Shown piece by piece: positions 33,846-42,883 of a stretch of DNA of 64,000 nt. Position 1 is the first letter of the stretch; each line of letters opens with the position of its first letter. The notes beneath the pieces were generated by a model. The model saw only the letters and a program-made list of their open reading frames with translations. It had not been told where the DNA came from and made no database searches. The DNA comes from Hyphomonas beringensis (GTDB lineage Bacteria; Pseudomonadota; Alphaproteobacteria; Caulobacterales; Hyphomonadaceae): NCBI RefSeq assembly GCF_000682755.1, contig NZ_AWFF01000043.1, positions 62,001 through 126,000 on the forward strand. Reading direction: 5' to 3'. The position numbers were made by a program, and so were the translations under genes.

Positions 33846-35264
33846 ATGGCAGGAGAAATTGGCCGCAAGACGGAGCACTGGGGCTCGCGCTTTGGTTTTA
33901 TCATGGCGTCAGTCGGTTCAGCCGTCGGGCTCGGTAATTTCTGGAGATTTCCATACACGGCAGGGGAGAATGGCGGCGGCGCCTTCATCCTGTTCTACAT
34001 TATCTGCGTTCTGCTGATCGGCATGCCGCTGCTGATGGCGGAATATGCCATGGGCCGCAAATCCGGCATGTCGGCCATTGAGGGCATTCAGTCCCTGGCG
34101 CGTGCGGAAAGCCGGTCCCAGAATTGGGGGATTGCCGGTTGGGTCGGGTCACTCACCTCATTCTTCATCCTGTCTTTCTACATGGTGATTTCCACCTGGC
34201 TGATGGCCTTCCTGATCCAGTCCTTTGGCGGGTTTGAAGGCATGGACGCTTCCAGCTCAGGCCAGAACTTCGTCGACACGATTGGTCAGGGCGAACATCC
34301 GATGCGGTCCAGATGGTACATGCTGGGCCTGCTGGCACTCTTCCTGATCGCGAACATCATTGTTGTCGGTCGCGGCGTGAAGGGCGGGATCGAAAAGGTG
34401 GCAACAGTTCTGATGCCGGCCTTCTTCATCATGTTGCTGGTTGTGGTCGGCTTCTCGATTGCCAATGGCGACACGGCCAAGGCTGTATCCTTCATCTTCG
34501 AACCGAAATGGGAAGATGTTGGCTTCAAGACCTTCCTGGCGGCGCTGGGGCAGGCCTTCTTCTCGCTCAGCATCGGTGTTGGCCTGATGATCACCTATGG
34601 TGCCTATCTGGAGCCGGATACCAATATTCCGCGCTCTTCCGGCCTGATCGTGGCATCCGATACGCTGGTAGCGCTGATCGCTGGCTTTGCCATTTTCCCG
34701 ATCGTGTTCTCAGCCGGCCTTGACCCAAGCAGCGGCCCAAGCCTGTTCTTCATCTCGATGCCGGTGGCGTTCGGCAGCATTCCGGGCGGCGCGATCATGG
34801 CGCCTGTCTTCTTCGGTCTGGCGCTGTTTGCGGCGTTCACCTCTTCCATCTCTCTGATGGAGGTGGCGGTGTCCTGGCTGGAAGAGCGCCAGGGCGTCAC
34901 GCGTCTTGGCGCGTCCATTGGCGTTGGCTATGTGCTGTTCATGATCGGTGCGGCCTATGTCTTCTCGCTGGACTATCTGGACTTCATGGACTTCATGACG
35001 GAAGGCCTTCTGCTGCCACTGGGCGGTCTGTTGGCGTCCTATTTTGCGGGCTGGGTGCTCAGCCGCGAGATGCTGACCTCGGAACTGGGCGAGGGCACAA
35101 TCATGAATGCCTGGCGCTTCCTGATCCGCTGGTTTGTGCCGCCCTTCATCTTCCTGATCCTGGTGTTCGGCTTCATGGATAAGATTCAGGACCAGTATCA
35201 TGTGCCGCTGCCCGGCTTCCTGACCATGCTGCTGGGCCCGAACTGGGTGCCGCCAGCAGGCTGA
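33846..35264 (+). CDS. Sodium:neurotransmitter-symporter-family (LeuT-fold) transporter
   Basis: A 472-residue inner-membrane symporter of the SNF family, which imports amino acids or related amines with Na+. It has eleven to twelve hydrophobic helices in the LeuT order. TM1 shows the unwound ion-site motif GSAVGLGNFWRFPY, followed by GENGGGAFILFYI and the LLMAEYAMGR turn. Later comes FFSLSIGVGLMITYGAYL (TM6 area) and SSISLMEVAVSWLEER. Substrate specificity cannot be read from sequence alone. GGGGAGAGGG before the ATG fixes the start. A perfect terminator follows. It is monocistronic, after the shape operon but separated by its own promoter-like region. Confidence 0.93.
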   Translation: MAGEIGRKTEHWGSRFGFIMASVGSAVGLGNFWRFPYTAGENGGGAFILFYIICVLLIGMPLLMAEYAMGRKSGMSAIEGIQSLARAESRSQNWGIAGWVGSLTSFFILSFYMVISTWLMAFLIQSFGGFEGMDASSSGQNFVDTIGQGEHPMRSRWYMLGLLALFLIANIIVVGRGVKGGIEKVATVLMPAFFIMLLVVVGFSIANGDTAKAVSFIFEPKWEDVGFKTFLAALGQAFFSLSIGVGLMITYGAYLEPDTNIPRSSGLIVASDTLVALIAGFAIFPIVFSAGLDPSSGPSLFFISMPVAFGSIPGGAIMAPVFFGLALFAAFTSSISLMEVAVSWLEERQGVTRLGASIGVGYVLFMIGAAYVFSLDYLDFMDFMTEGLLLPLGGLLASYFAGWVLSREMLTSELGEGTIMNAWRFLIRWFVPPFIFLILVFGFMDKIQDQYHVPLPGFLTMLLGPNWVPPAG

Positions 35265-35290
35265 GATACAGATATCTTATCAATGAAATC

Positions 35291-35317
35291 GGGGGCGGTT
35301 ATCCGCCCCCTTTTTTT
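35291..35317 (+). terminator. Terminator after the symporter gene
   Basis: Perfect 8-bp stem GGGGGCGG/CCGCCCCC with TTAT loop, then seven T residues. Confidence 0.92.
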
Positions 35318-35569
35318 CTGTCCGGACAGCAGGCAGGCAAGTGCGAATCCGGCGGGCAGAAGGCTATGGCAAAGTGCACGCTGTCATCCGGTCCCCATGG
35401 GAGCGGATGGGGCAGGCAGAGCTCCAGATCTGCAGGTCCGGCGGGCGGAAGGCTCAGGGTCGCAACCTGAAACCCTCCGTAGTGTATCCCTATCTGCGGC
35501 GTCTGAGTTTTCTGCCCGCTACATTTCCTGACATATCCGGAAGGCAAGGGGCCTGTCCGGCCCTTTGCG
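35318..35569. other. Gene-free spacer with a short direct repeat
   Basis: No convincing gene. An 18-base element, TCCGGCGGGCAGAAGGCT, at 35348-35365 recurs with one mismatch at 35437-35454. A hairpin of 8 bp with one wobble (35546-35566) abuts the pip stop. It lacks a clear T-run on either strand, so its role as a terminator is weak. The small open frames here have no recognisable product. Confidence 0.4.
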
Positions 35570-36559
35570 CTATCCGCCGATCAGGCTGGCATACTTCACC
35601 GCGAAATCATCCGTTGCCTGGATCAGGCGGTCGACAATGCCCGGCTCCATGGAAGAGTGGCCGGCATCCGGGATGATGTTCAGCTCAGCCTTCGGCCAAG
35701 CCTTTGACAGGGCCCAGGCGGTCGACAGCGGTGTCACCACATCATAGCGCCCATGGACGATGACGCCCGGCACATCCTTCAGCTGGGTTTTTGCCTCTTC
35801 GAGCAGCCAATTGTCCTGTGCGAAGAAACCGCGATTGACGAAATAGTGGCACTCGATGCGCGCGAAGGCATCAACGAAATCATCTTCATTGAAGCGGGCA
35901 GGGGTCGTGGTCGGCCCCTTGATGGACAGGGTTTCGCCCTCCCAGCGGGCCCAGGCGCGGGCGGCTTCCACACGTGTCTGACGGTCATCCCCGGTCAGGC
36001 GGCGATGGAAGGCCATCAGCAGATCATCGCGCTCATCTTCGGGAATAGGGGCCAGGTAGCGGTCAAAGGCATCCGGGAACAGGCGGCTCGCGCCGGACTG
36101 GTAGAACCACTGGATCTCCGCTTTCGACACCAGGAAGATGCCGCGCAGGACAAGACCCAGCGTATTATCCGGATGGCTGACGCCATAGGCGAGTGACAGC
36201 GTGGACCCCCAGGAGCCGCCAAAGACAAGCCACTGCTTCACGCCGAGCATTTCGCGCAGCGCTTCCATGTCGTCGATCAGATCCCAGGTCGTGTTTTCAC
36301 GCAGTTCGGAATGCGGCGTGGAGCGCCCGCACCCTCTCTGGTCGAAAAGAATGATGCGATATTTCCCGGGATCGAAGAAACGCCTCATTTCTGGGCTTGA
36401 GCCGCCTCCGGGGCCTCCATGTACGGCAATCACCGGGATTCCCGCCGGATTGCCTGATTCTTCCCAATATATCTCGTGAATTTCGCTCACTCGGAGCCTT
36501 CCGGAGCGCCGGGACTCCAATCGAGGATACAAAATGCGGCGTGCAGGGCGTCTGTTCAT
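35570..36559 (-). CDS. pip: Proline iminopeptidase
   Basis: Cytosolic alpha/beta-hydrolase of peptidase family S33 that removes N-terminal proline from peptides. It has 329 residues. Oxyanion motif HGGPGGG (48-54), the DQRGCGRSTPH strand, and nucleophile elbow GGSWGS with Ser-116 are as in Xanthomonas/Serratia PIP. The late Asp (HGRYDVVTP) and His (PDAGHSS) complete the triad. The start at 36559 precedes the normal YPxLE opening by a short basic stretch. It is monocistronic, with a weak hairpin directly downstream. Confidence 0.95.
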   Translation of the reverse strand: MNRRPARRILYPRLESRRSGRLRVSEIHEIYWEESGNPAGIPVIAVHGGPGGGSSPEMRRFFDPGKYRIILFDQRGCGRSTPHSELRENTTWDLIDDMEALREMLGVKQWLVFGGSWGSTLSLAYGVSHPDNTLGLVLRGIFLVSKAEIQWFYQSGASRLFPDAFDRYLAPIPEDERDDLLMAFHRRLTGDDRQTRVEAARAWARWEGETLSIKGPTTTPARFNEDDFVDAFARIECHYFVNRGFFAQDNWLLEEAKTQLKDVPGVIVHGRYDVVTPLSTAWALSKAWPKAELNIIPDAGHSSMEPGIVDRLIQATDDFAVKYASLIGG

Positions 36560-36672
36560 GCAGTCTTCACTTATTCTCAGCCAATATTAGCCTTGTTACT
36601 GGACTTAGTTCCTTACCGTTCGTAAACTTTACTGCAGGTGTGGTCCAATTCAGGTGTGTAGGTGGCTGTTAG

Positions 36673-37284
36673 ATGCGTAGTATAGTTCTGGGTGTATCCC
36701 TATGCCTTCTGACGGGATGCGCAACCGTCTCTATGATTCCGGGTGAGGCATCCTTCGAGACCAGCCTTACTCAACACCAGTCTGCCCTTCGTAAAATTTC
36801 AGCTGATTATTGTGATGCCACGGTCGAGAATGGCTGGGTCGAGGCATCAGGCGGACTGATGGGCTTTGCCAATACATTGATCAATGGCCGCTCTGAAGCT
36901 GCGGAAGATTATGCGTCGCGCATTGGGGCGACGAGTTCTGCGCCATCTCTGGTGCTGGCCCGCATCGTTTCCGACACGCAAGCCGCCCGTAACGGATTGT
37001 CCAATGTCAGCCGCGAAGCCCGCGATTTGCTTCAGTCCAGCGAAACTGATGCAGCAAGCCGCACGGACGTGATGAGCTATGAGCGCGCCCTTGTTCGCGC
37101 GCAGATGGCCTATCGCAATTTCCAGGGCGCGCTGGGCGAAGTGACAGCCCGCGAAGACATGGACATGGATGTCGCCCCGGTCGACCGGGAGCTGAAATCC
37201 TTTGCGGATACAATTGATAGCGCCCGCGACACGGCCGACGGCCTGGCCGACAAATACGCCTCGCTGAACAGCTCTTCCAGCTAG
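36673..37284 (+). CDS. Orphan lipoprotein, 203 aa
   Basis: A small exported lipoprotein: signal LGVSLCLLTGC with Cys-15 as the modified residue. The mature part is mostly helical, Ala/Ser/Arg/Asp-rich, with heptad-like spacing, suggesting a periplasmic coiled-coil or helical bundle, and ends in a serine run. No named family recognised. Its TAG stop overlaps the stop of the opposing DUF423 gene in the shared tetranucleotide CTAG (37281-37284). Upstream 113 bp is AT-richer than average and probably holds its promoter. Function unknown. Confidence 0.75.
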   Translation: MRSIVLGVSLCLLTGCATVSMIPGEASFETSLTQHQSALRKISADYCDATVENGWVEASGGLMGFANTLINGRSEAAEDYASRIGATSSAPSLVLARIVSDTQAARNGLSNVSREARDLLQSSETDAASRTDVMSYERALVRAQMAYRNFQGALGEVTAREDMDMDVAPVDRELKSFADTIDSARDTADGLADKYASLNSSSS

Positions 37285-37637
37285 CTTTCGCTGCGTGTGG
37301 CGCCCCAACCGCACAGCGCCCACCCTGCCAGAAATGACAAGCCGCCAATTGGCGTGATCGCACCTGTCCAGCTTGGTGCGCCAAGCGCCAGCGCATACAG
37401 CGTTCCGGCAAAGATAACTGCACCCACCACCATTGCCCAGCCACCTGCGCGCACCAGCCCGCCGCGTCCGCTGAGCGCAATGGCAAGCGCCGCTGCCGCG
37501 TGGGGCAGGGCATATATGGTTGCTGTGTTCCACCATTCATGACCCTGAACGGTCAGTGTGCTGTCGAGTGCATGGGCCCCGAACGCGCCAAGGGCGACAG
37601 CAAGAAATCCGACAAGGGCGGCGGCACGTGCAAGCAT
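37281..37637 (-). CDS. DUF423 small membrane protein
   Basis: A 118-residue protein with four predicted membrane helices: GFLAVALGAFGAHAL (N-terminal signature), AATIYALPHAAAALAI, VVGAVIFAGTLYALAL and IGGLSFLAGWALCGWG. This matches DUF423/YgdD-type proteins, whose function is unknown. It lies between the PaaI-type gene and the lipoprotein, with a 4-base convergent stop overlap. Same strand as the PaaI-type gene with 32 bp between, so the two may be co-transcribed. Confidence 0.9.
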   Translation of the reverse strand: MLARAAALVGFLAVALGAFGAHALDSTLTVQGHEWWNTATIYALPHAAAALAIALSGRGGLVRAGGWAMVVGAVIFAGTLYALALGAPSWTGAITPIGGLSFLAGWALCGWGATRSES

Positions 37638-37669
37638 GGATCAGCGTCTCTCCGACTGGTTAATCTATA

Positions 37670-38104
37670 TTATGTCATACCACTGGGGGTGCGGGGAATG
37701 GCATAAGTGACAACCGCATGGCTGGAAGCTTTCTCAGCGCCCTCAATCCGCACATCCACATCCATGACTGCCAGCGCCTGGCCGATCTTCATCACGCGGG
37801 CATCCACAATCACGACATCGCCAATGCAGGGCCGCAGGAAATTGATGTTCAGATTGCTGGTCACCGTCATCGGCTCCAACCCTGTATAGGTCATCACGGC
37901 GAAGTAGGCCGCCGTGTCCACCAGAGACATCTGTGTCGGCCCGGAGATGTAGCCGCCCGGGCGCAGATGGGTCGAATCCGCTTTCAGGCGCACCACAGCA
38001 CGGCCTTCTTCCATAAGGATGATTTCACTAGGGGGATGGGCTGTGTCCTTGTCGAAGGATCTCTTCAGGTATGCGTTTGCCTCTTCGGCTGTCATCTTTG
38101 TCAT
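37670..38104 (-). CDS. PaaI-type hotdog thioesterase
   Basis: A 144-residue hotdog-fold protein of the PaaI/thioesterase group, which hydrolyses acyl- or aryl-CoA thioesters. The central helix region GGYISGPTQMSLVDTAAYFAV holds the Asp typical of the active site, followed by TSNLNINFLRPCIGDVVIVDAR, a standard hotdog strand pair. Real substrate unknown. It probably heads a two-gene unit with the DUF423 gene and is divergent from the AttH-like gene. Confidence 0.88.
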   Translation of the reverse strand: MTKMTAEEANAYLKRSFDKDTAHPPSEIILMEEGRAVVRLKADSTHLRPGGYISGPTQMSLVDTAAYFAVMTYTGLEPMTVTSNLNINFLRPCIGDVVIVDARVMKIGQALAVMDVDVRIEGAEKASSHAVVTYAIPRTPSGMT

Positions 38105-38211
38105 GGGCTTTGCCCTCCCTCTGCGTCACGTCTTGAACCGCGCGTTTGCCTCGTCCACCCTAGCCGGGAGATGTCGCCCGCCAAGTGGTGACCCAGAGGA
38201 AGGAAACGCCC

Positions 38212-39324
38212 ATGCTGACCGCCGGAGACGAATATCCGATCCACCAGACTCCTGAACCCGTGGCCTATGCCGGGTCTGACCGGAATTTCTATGACCGCTA
38301 TTTTTTCAATGGGTATTCGGCTGATGGCAAAACCTTCTTTGCCGCGGCGATGGGGATCTATCCGCATCTGAATATTATCGACGCCGCAGTCTCTGTGCTG
38401 CGCGGCGGCAAGCAGCATTCGATCTTCTTTTCCCGCCCTTTGAACATGGAGCGGATGGATACATTTGTTGGCGGCTTTTCCGTTGAGGTGATTGAGCCGT
38501 TGAAGCGGGTCAGGCTGAAAGTGGAAGAGACTGAAGGCATCGCGCTGGACGTGGAGTTCGAGGGCAGGGCCTTCCCGATCGAGGAGCCGCGCTTCACCCG
38601 CCGGCAGGGGCCGCGCATGCTGATGGACGTAACCCGCATGACGCAGAATGGCCGTTGGTCCGGTACGCTGCGCCTTGACGGGCAGGAGTTCAAGGTAACG
38701 CCGGATACCTGGATGGGCACGCGCGACCGAAGCTGGGGCGTGCGCCCCATTGGCGCGCAGGATACCCAGCCGCTGATCCCGGCGCTGCCGCCGCAATTCT
38801 ACTGGATCTGGACCCCGACAAACTTTCCAAACCTCTCAATGTTCTATCATGTGAACCATGATGAAGCGGGAGAGGCCTGGAACACGCGCGCCGTGCTGGC
38901 CATGGACGGCGCAGGGCAGGGGGAGCTGATCCATCTGGAAAAGCCGCATATGGACATCACCTATGCCAGCGGCACACGGCGCATGAAATCTGCCATGCTG
39001 CATCTGGAAGACGGGCAGGGAAATCCGCACACGGTCAGCTTTGAACCAATGGGCAGCTTCCTGATGAAGGGCATAGGCTATGGCCATCCGCAGCGGCGGC
39101 ATGGTTCCTATCATGGAGACGAATTGTCCGTACTGAGAGAGGATTATGAGCCTGGAAAACTGCCGTGGCAGGATCCGGAAAATCTCCACATTCAGGAGAT
39201 TGCCATTGCGCGGCATGAAGGGCCGGGCGGGCTGTCCTCTGAAGGAATCGGCGCGTATGAGCAGCTATTCCTGGGGCCTCATGCGCCCAGCGGGTTCAAG
39301 GATATTCTGGACGGTGCGTCCTAG
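38212..39324 (+). CDS. Lipocalin/AttH-like beta protein, 370 aa
   Basis: A 370-residue soluble protein with many short beta strands, several WGxRP/DRSWG-type motifs (TRDRSWGVRPIGAQ) and FYWIWTPTNFPNLS. This style is shared with the AttH/CrtC-like lipocalin group and proteins annotated only as hypothetical in Caulobacter and sphingomonads. No cofactor motif is visible. The start was moved to 38212, where AGGAAGGA lies seven bases before the ATG; an in-frame ATG at 38185 lacks this. It converges on the TetR gene, sharing CTAG at 39321-39324, and may be regulated with the divergent hotdog gene through the 107-bp interval. Confidence 0.78.
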   Translation: MLTAGDEYPIHQTPEPVAYAGSDRNFYDRYFFNGYSADGKTFFAAAMGIYPHLNIIDAAVSVLRGGKQHSIFFSRPLNMERMDTFVGGFSVEVIEPLKRVRLKVEETEGIALDVEFEGRAFPIEEPRFTRRQGPRMLMDVTRMTQNGRWSGTLRLDGQEFKVTPDTWMGTRDRSWGVRPIGAQDTQPLIPALPPQFYWIWTPTNFPNLSMFYHVNHDEAGEAWNTRAVLAMDGAGQGELIHLEKPHMDITYASGTRRMKSAMLHLEDGQGNPHTVSFEPMGSFLMKGIGYGHPQRRHGSYHGDELSVLREDYEPGKLPWQDPENLHIQEIAIARHEGPGGLSSEGIGAYEQLFLGPHAPSGFKDILDGAS

Positions 39325-39959
39325 AGGGGGCGCGTTGCGACGCCATTCAGGAAAATATCCACTGCACGGCTGACAGTCGCCTCAACCTCTTCCTGTGTTG
39401 GGCGGAAATCTGAATCCAGTAGAGCGCGCGATTGCAGGCCCATGCGCACCATGTCCAGGAACAGGCTGGCAAGCTGGGTCGGGTTTTCCGCGCTGATCTC
39501 TCCGGCCTCTTCCCTGTCCATCAGGTAGCTGGCCAGAGCCGCACGTACCTTGTCGGGGCCTTTTTCCGAGAAGGATTTCGCCACATCCGGAAACTGGCGC
39601 GCGAGGCCCACGATAAGGCGATAGGTTTCCAGAGAGTCCGGGCGCGTCAATTGCGAAACAAACTGGATGCCGATCCGGGTAAGCCCGTCGCGTGCAGGCG
39701 CGTGGCTTTGCGATTCAACTTCCATCGCATGGGTGATCTCTGACAGGCTTTCATCCAGCGTTGCCAGAAAGATGCCCTTCTTGTCGCCAAACTGATTGTA
39801 GAGAGTCGTCAGAGACCCGCCAGCCCGGCGGACGATTTCCGACATGTTGGCGGCTTCGTACCCTTGTTCCAGGAACACCTCTCTCGCAGCCTGAAGAAAG
39901 GCCTTGCGACGCAGTTCGGCGCGATTTGTAGGGCTGGGGGGAGAGTCAGTTAAGGGCAT
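39321..39959 (-). CDS. TetR-family repressor of the EmrAB-type efflux pair
   Basis: A 212-residue TetR/AcrR regulator. The HTH domain (about 18-62) has AAREVFLEQGYEAANMSEIVR, with GGSLTTLYNQFGDKKG for the recognition helix and wing, followed by a helical ligand-binding domain. It is divergent from the emrA-type gene across 110 bp that contain two copies of GTAAT-N4-ATTAC, so it very likely represses both. The inducing ligand is unknown. Confidence 0.93.
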   Translation of the reverse strand: MPLTDSPPSPTNRAELRRKAFLQAAREVFLEQGYEAANMSEIVRRAGGSLTTLYNQFGDKKGIFLATLDESLSEITHAMEVESQSHAPARDGLTRIGIQFVSQLTRPDSLETYRLIVGLARQFPDVAKSFSEKGPDKVRAALASYLMDREEAGEISAENPTQLASLFLDMVRMGLQSRALLDSDFRPTQEEVEATVSRAVDIFLNGVATRPL

Positions 39960-39985
39960 ACGTGTAAGGGTGACTTGATTCTTGG

Positions 39986-39999
39986 GTAATGATCATTAC
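39986..39999. promoter_or_regulatory. TetR operator 1
   Basis: GTAATGATCATTAC: perfect 14-bp palindrome in the space between the TetR and efflux genes. Same GTAAT-N4-ATTAC frame as the site 26 bp to the right. Confidence 0.75.
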
Positions 40000-40011
40000 G
40001 TTCGGGTCGGT

Positions 40012-40025
40012 GTAATCATTATTAC
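40012..40025. promoter_or_regulatory. TetR operator 2
   Basis: GTAATCATTATTAC: second GTAAT-N4-ATTAC site, extended to TGTAAT/ATTACA. Two sites at 26-bp spacing are consistent with autoregulation and efflux repression. Confidence 0.72.
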
Positions 40026-40069
40026 ACATTTTCGGGGTTTATACATCCTGTAGCTGAGAAGACGATGCC

Positions 40070-41314
40070 ATGAACGTGCGCTTTTTAAAAAAATCTCCGC
40101 AATCAGACACTGAGATGGCAAAAGGGGAAGGCCCCTTGGAACCGATCAATGATGATATGCCGTTAGCGCAAACAGACAAGCAGGAAGATGGTGGCTACAG
40201 CCCGCGCCGCATCATCATGATGCTGGTTGCTGCAGTGGCCATTATAGGTATCGGTTACAAGGCCGTTGACTGGTTTGTTGCAGGCCGGTTCGAGGTTTCC
40301 ACCGATAACGCCTATATCCGTGCCGACATCGCCACGATCGCCCCAAAAGTGCAGGGCTATGTCACCGAGGTGCACGTTCTGGACAATCAGCAAGTGAAGG
40401 CAGGGGACCTGCTCGTAACGCTGGAGAGCGCCGATTATGCGGCCCAGCTTGCCGAAGCACAGGCTGCCTTGTCGCAATCTGAAGCAAATGTCGTGCAATT
40501 GCAGGCAAGAGTTGCCTCCGCCGAAGCCGCGCTTGAGACGGCGCAGTCACAGATCTCCGCCCAGCGTGACCGTCTGGCAGAGGCCTCCGCGCAGGCAGAT
40601 GCCGCCGCTGCCAATGCTGACCTCTCGGCCTCTGACTATACCCGCTATGAAGAATTGGCAGACAAGGGGCATTATCCGAAAGCGGCACTGGAAGCGGTTG
40701 CCTCAAAGGACAAGGCCTCTCAGGCAAGCCTGCAGCAGAGCCGCGCCGCGATCACCACAGCGCGTAGCGAATTGAACGTGTCCCAGGCCTCTTACCACCG
40801 CGCGCAGGAAGAACTGAGTGCAGCGAAAGCGGCTGTCACAGGCGCGGATGCCAATGTGCAAGCCGCGCGGGCCCGCGTGGAAGCGGCACAACTGAATGCT
40901 GCCCGGACCGAATTGCGCGCGCCGATTGATGGCGTTGTTGCCAATCGTGCGGTCACGCAAGGCCAATTGATGAATCCCGGTCAGCAGGCCATGTCCATCG
41001 TGCCGGTCCAGTCATCTTACATCATTGCGAACTACAAGGAGACGCAGGTTGAGAACATGCGTGCCGGACAGCCCGTGCATGTGCGTGTGGATGCCTATCC
41101 CGGCCTGAAAGTGGAGGGGTATATCGCCTCCATCGCCCCGGCGACCGGGTCGCAGTTCAGCCTGATCCCTCAGGATACGGCAACGGGCAATTTCACGAAG
41201 ATCGTCCAGCGTGTGCCTGTGCGGATCGACCTGTCAGAGGAGGCGCTGGCCACGGGCCTGATGCGTCCCGGTCTGTCAGTTGAGACGACTGTCGTGACAC
41301 GGAATGATGGCTGA
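40070..41314 (+). CDS. emrA: HlyD/EmrA-family membrane-fusion protein
   Basis: Periplasmic adaptor of a three-part drug efflux pump. It has 414 residues: cytosolic N-tail, one membrane helix (about 46-64), the lipoyl half (YIRADIATIAPKVQGYV, ITLESADYAAQLAEA), a long Ala/Gln-rich helical hairpin (about 120-280) and the second lipoyl and beta-barrel part (ELRAPIDGVVANRAVTQGQLMNPGQ). It works with the MFS transporter five bases downstream. An outer-membrane TolC partner is not in the window. Regulated by the adjacent TetR protein through the twin palindromes. Confidence 0.93.
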   Translation: MNVRFLKKSPQSDTEMAKGEGPLEPINDDMPLAQTDKQEDGGYSPRRIIMMLVAAVAIIGIGYKAVDWFVAGRFEVSTDNAYIRADIATIAPKVQGYVTEVHVLDNQQVKAGDLLVTLESADYAAQLAEAQAALSQSEANVVQLQARVASAEAALETAQSQISAQRDRLAEASAQADAAAANADLSASDYTRYEELADKGHYPKAALEAVASKDKASQASLQQSRAAITTARSELNVSQASYHRAQEELSAAKAAVTGADANVQAARARVEAAQLNAARTELRAPIDGVVANRAVTQGQLMNPGQQAMSIVPVQSSYIIANYKETQVENMRAGQPVHVRVDAYPGLKVEGYIASIAPATGSQFSLIPQDTATGNFTKIVQRVPVRIDLSEEALATGLMRPGLSVETTVVTRNDG

Positions 41315-41319
41315 GTGTC

Positions 41320-42879
41320 ATGCCAGAGAAGACACTCTCCCGGGGTGAGTACATCCGGCTGAATCTTGGCTTTCTGGCCATGGTCATCGGTATGTTCATG
41401 GCCATTCTGGATATCCAGATCGTTGCCAGCTCAATCAATGAAATTCAGGCCGCTATGTCGGCCAGTTCAGAAGAAGTCGCCTGGGTTCAGACCGGGTATC
41501 TGATTGCCGAAGTTGTCGGCATCCCGCTATCGGGCTTCCTCAACCGCGTGTTCGGCATCCGTAAGCTGTTCGTCATGTCAGCAGGCGGATTTGTGTTGTC
41601 CAGTATGTTGTGCGCGACAGCGTGGGATCTGCACTCCCTGATCGCGTTCCGGGCAATCCAGGGCTTCGCAGGGGCCGCGATGGTGCCGACCACAATGGCC
41701 GCTGCCTTCACACTGTTCCCGGGCGGACGGTCCATGACCCAGCAGGTGATGATCGGCATGGTGGCGACACTGGCGCCCTCTATCGGGCCGACGCTGGGCG
41801 GCTGGATCACACAGCATATGAGCTGGCACTGGCTGTTCCTGGTCAATGTGGTGCCGGGCATTATTGCCATCGCAGCCGTCTGGTTGCTGATCCCGCGACA
41901 GAAAATGAACATGAACCTTCTGAAGCGTCTGGATGTGATCGCGCTGATCGCCATGGCCCTGTTTCTGGGTCTGTTGGAATGGGTGGTGGATGAAGGCCCG
42001 GGAGACAACTGGCTGCAAAGCCGCGCGATCGTGGAGGCGGGCATTGTCTGTCTTGCCGCGGCTGCGGTGTTTTTCTGGCGGGTCACAAAGAATGATACGC
42101 CGCTTGTCGACATTACCGTGTTCAAGGACCGGAACTTTGCCTCCGGTGCCTTTATTGGCTCCATCATGGGCTTTGGCCTGTATGGTGCGACCTTTATTCT
42201 GCCGCTCTTCCTGGCGCAGGTGAGGGGGTATTCCTCCTTCCAGATTGGCCAGATCATGAGCGTGGCGGGTATTGCCATGTTCCTGACCGGGCCCATGGCC
42301 GGCGCGCTGACGCGGCGGCTGGATGCCCGGATTGTTGTGGCGCTCGGGCTTTGCCTCGCCGCCACCGGGACATGGCTGAATGGCCACCTGACCAGCCAGA
42401 GTGGATTTAATGAATTGCTGTGGGCGCAGGCCCTGCGTGGCTGCGGCCTGATCCTGACCATGGTGCCCGTGACCAATCTGGCGCTGGGCACATTGCCGCC
42501 GGAGCGGGTGGCGAATGCGTCCGGCCTCTTCACGGTCTGCCGGAATCTGGGTGGAGCGATTGGCATCTCTGTGCTGACGACCATGCTGCAGCATTATAAT
42601 CGTTTGCATCAGCAGGAGATTTTTGCCGGGCTTTCCCCCGCACGCCCTGAAGTTCAGGCGTTCCTGTCCGGGGCGCAGGCGCGGCTGCAGGCAGCAGGGG
42701 TAGCAGACCCTGAGGGGGCCGCCATGGCGCAGCTGGTCATGCGGGCCAAGCTGGAGGCGACCGTCATGACCTACAACAACCTGTTCATGACCATGGCCAT
42801 GTCATTCGCCATGGTGGTTCTGATCGTCCTGATGCTGGATAAACCAAAGGCTGCGGCTGCCGCGCAACCGGCCCACTAG
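41320..42879 (+). CDS. emrB: EmrB/QacA-family (DHA2) MFS drug exporter
   Basis: A 519-residue proton-driven exporter with fourteen predicted helices. DHA2 features: LGFLAMVIGMFMAILDIQIV in TM1 with its Asp, the SEEVAWVQTGYLIAEVVGIPLSG antiporter segment, a TM5 GP-containing motif (LAPSIGPTLGGWI) and FTVCRNLGGAIGISVL near TM11. Its start lies five bases after the emrA stop, so it forms an operon. Substrate unknown; lipophilic toxic compounds are typical for the family. Confidence 0.93.
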   Translation: MPEKTLSRGEYIRLNLGFLAMVIGMFMAILDIQIVASSINEIQAAMSASSEEVAWVQTGYLIAEVVGIPLSGFLNRVFGIRKLFVMSAGGFVLSSMLCATAWDLHSLIAFRAIQGFAGAAMVPTTMAAAFTLFPGGRSMTQQVMIGMVATLAPSIGPTLGGWITQHMSWHWLFLVNVVPGIIAIAAVWLLIPRQKMNMNLLKRLDVIALIAMALFLGLLEWVVDEGPGDNWLQSRAIVEAGIVCLAAAAVFFWRVTKNDTPLVDITVFKDRNFASGAFIGSIMGFGLYGATFILPLFLAQVRGYSSFQIGQIMSVAGIAMFLTGPMAGALTRRLDARIVVALGLCLAATGTWLNGHLTSQSGFNELLWAQALRGCGLILTMVPVTNLALGTLPPERVANASGLFTVCRNLGGAIGISVLTTMLQHYNRLHQQEIFAGLSPARPEVQAFLSGAQARLQAAGVADPEGAAMAQLVMRAKLEATVMTYNNLFMTMAMSFAMVVLIVLMLDKPKAAAAAQPAH

Positions 42880-42883
42880 GCTC

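Noticed and set aside
41487-42609. Two long reverse frames over emrB
   Set aside because: Antisense shadows of a fourteen-helix transporter; hydrophobic codons read backwards give polar filler.
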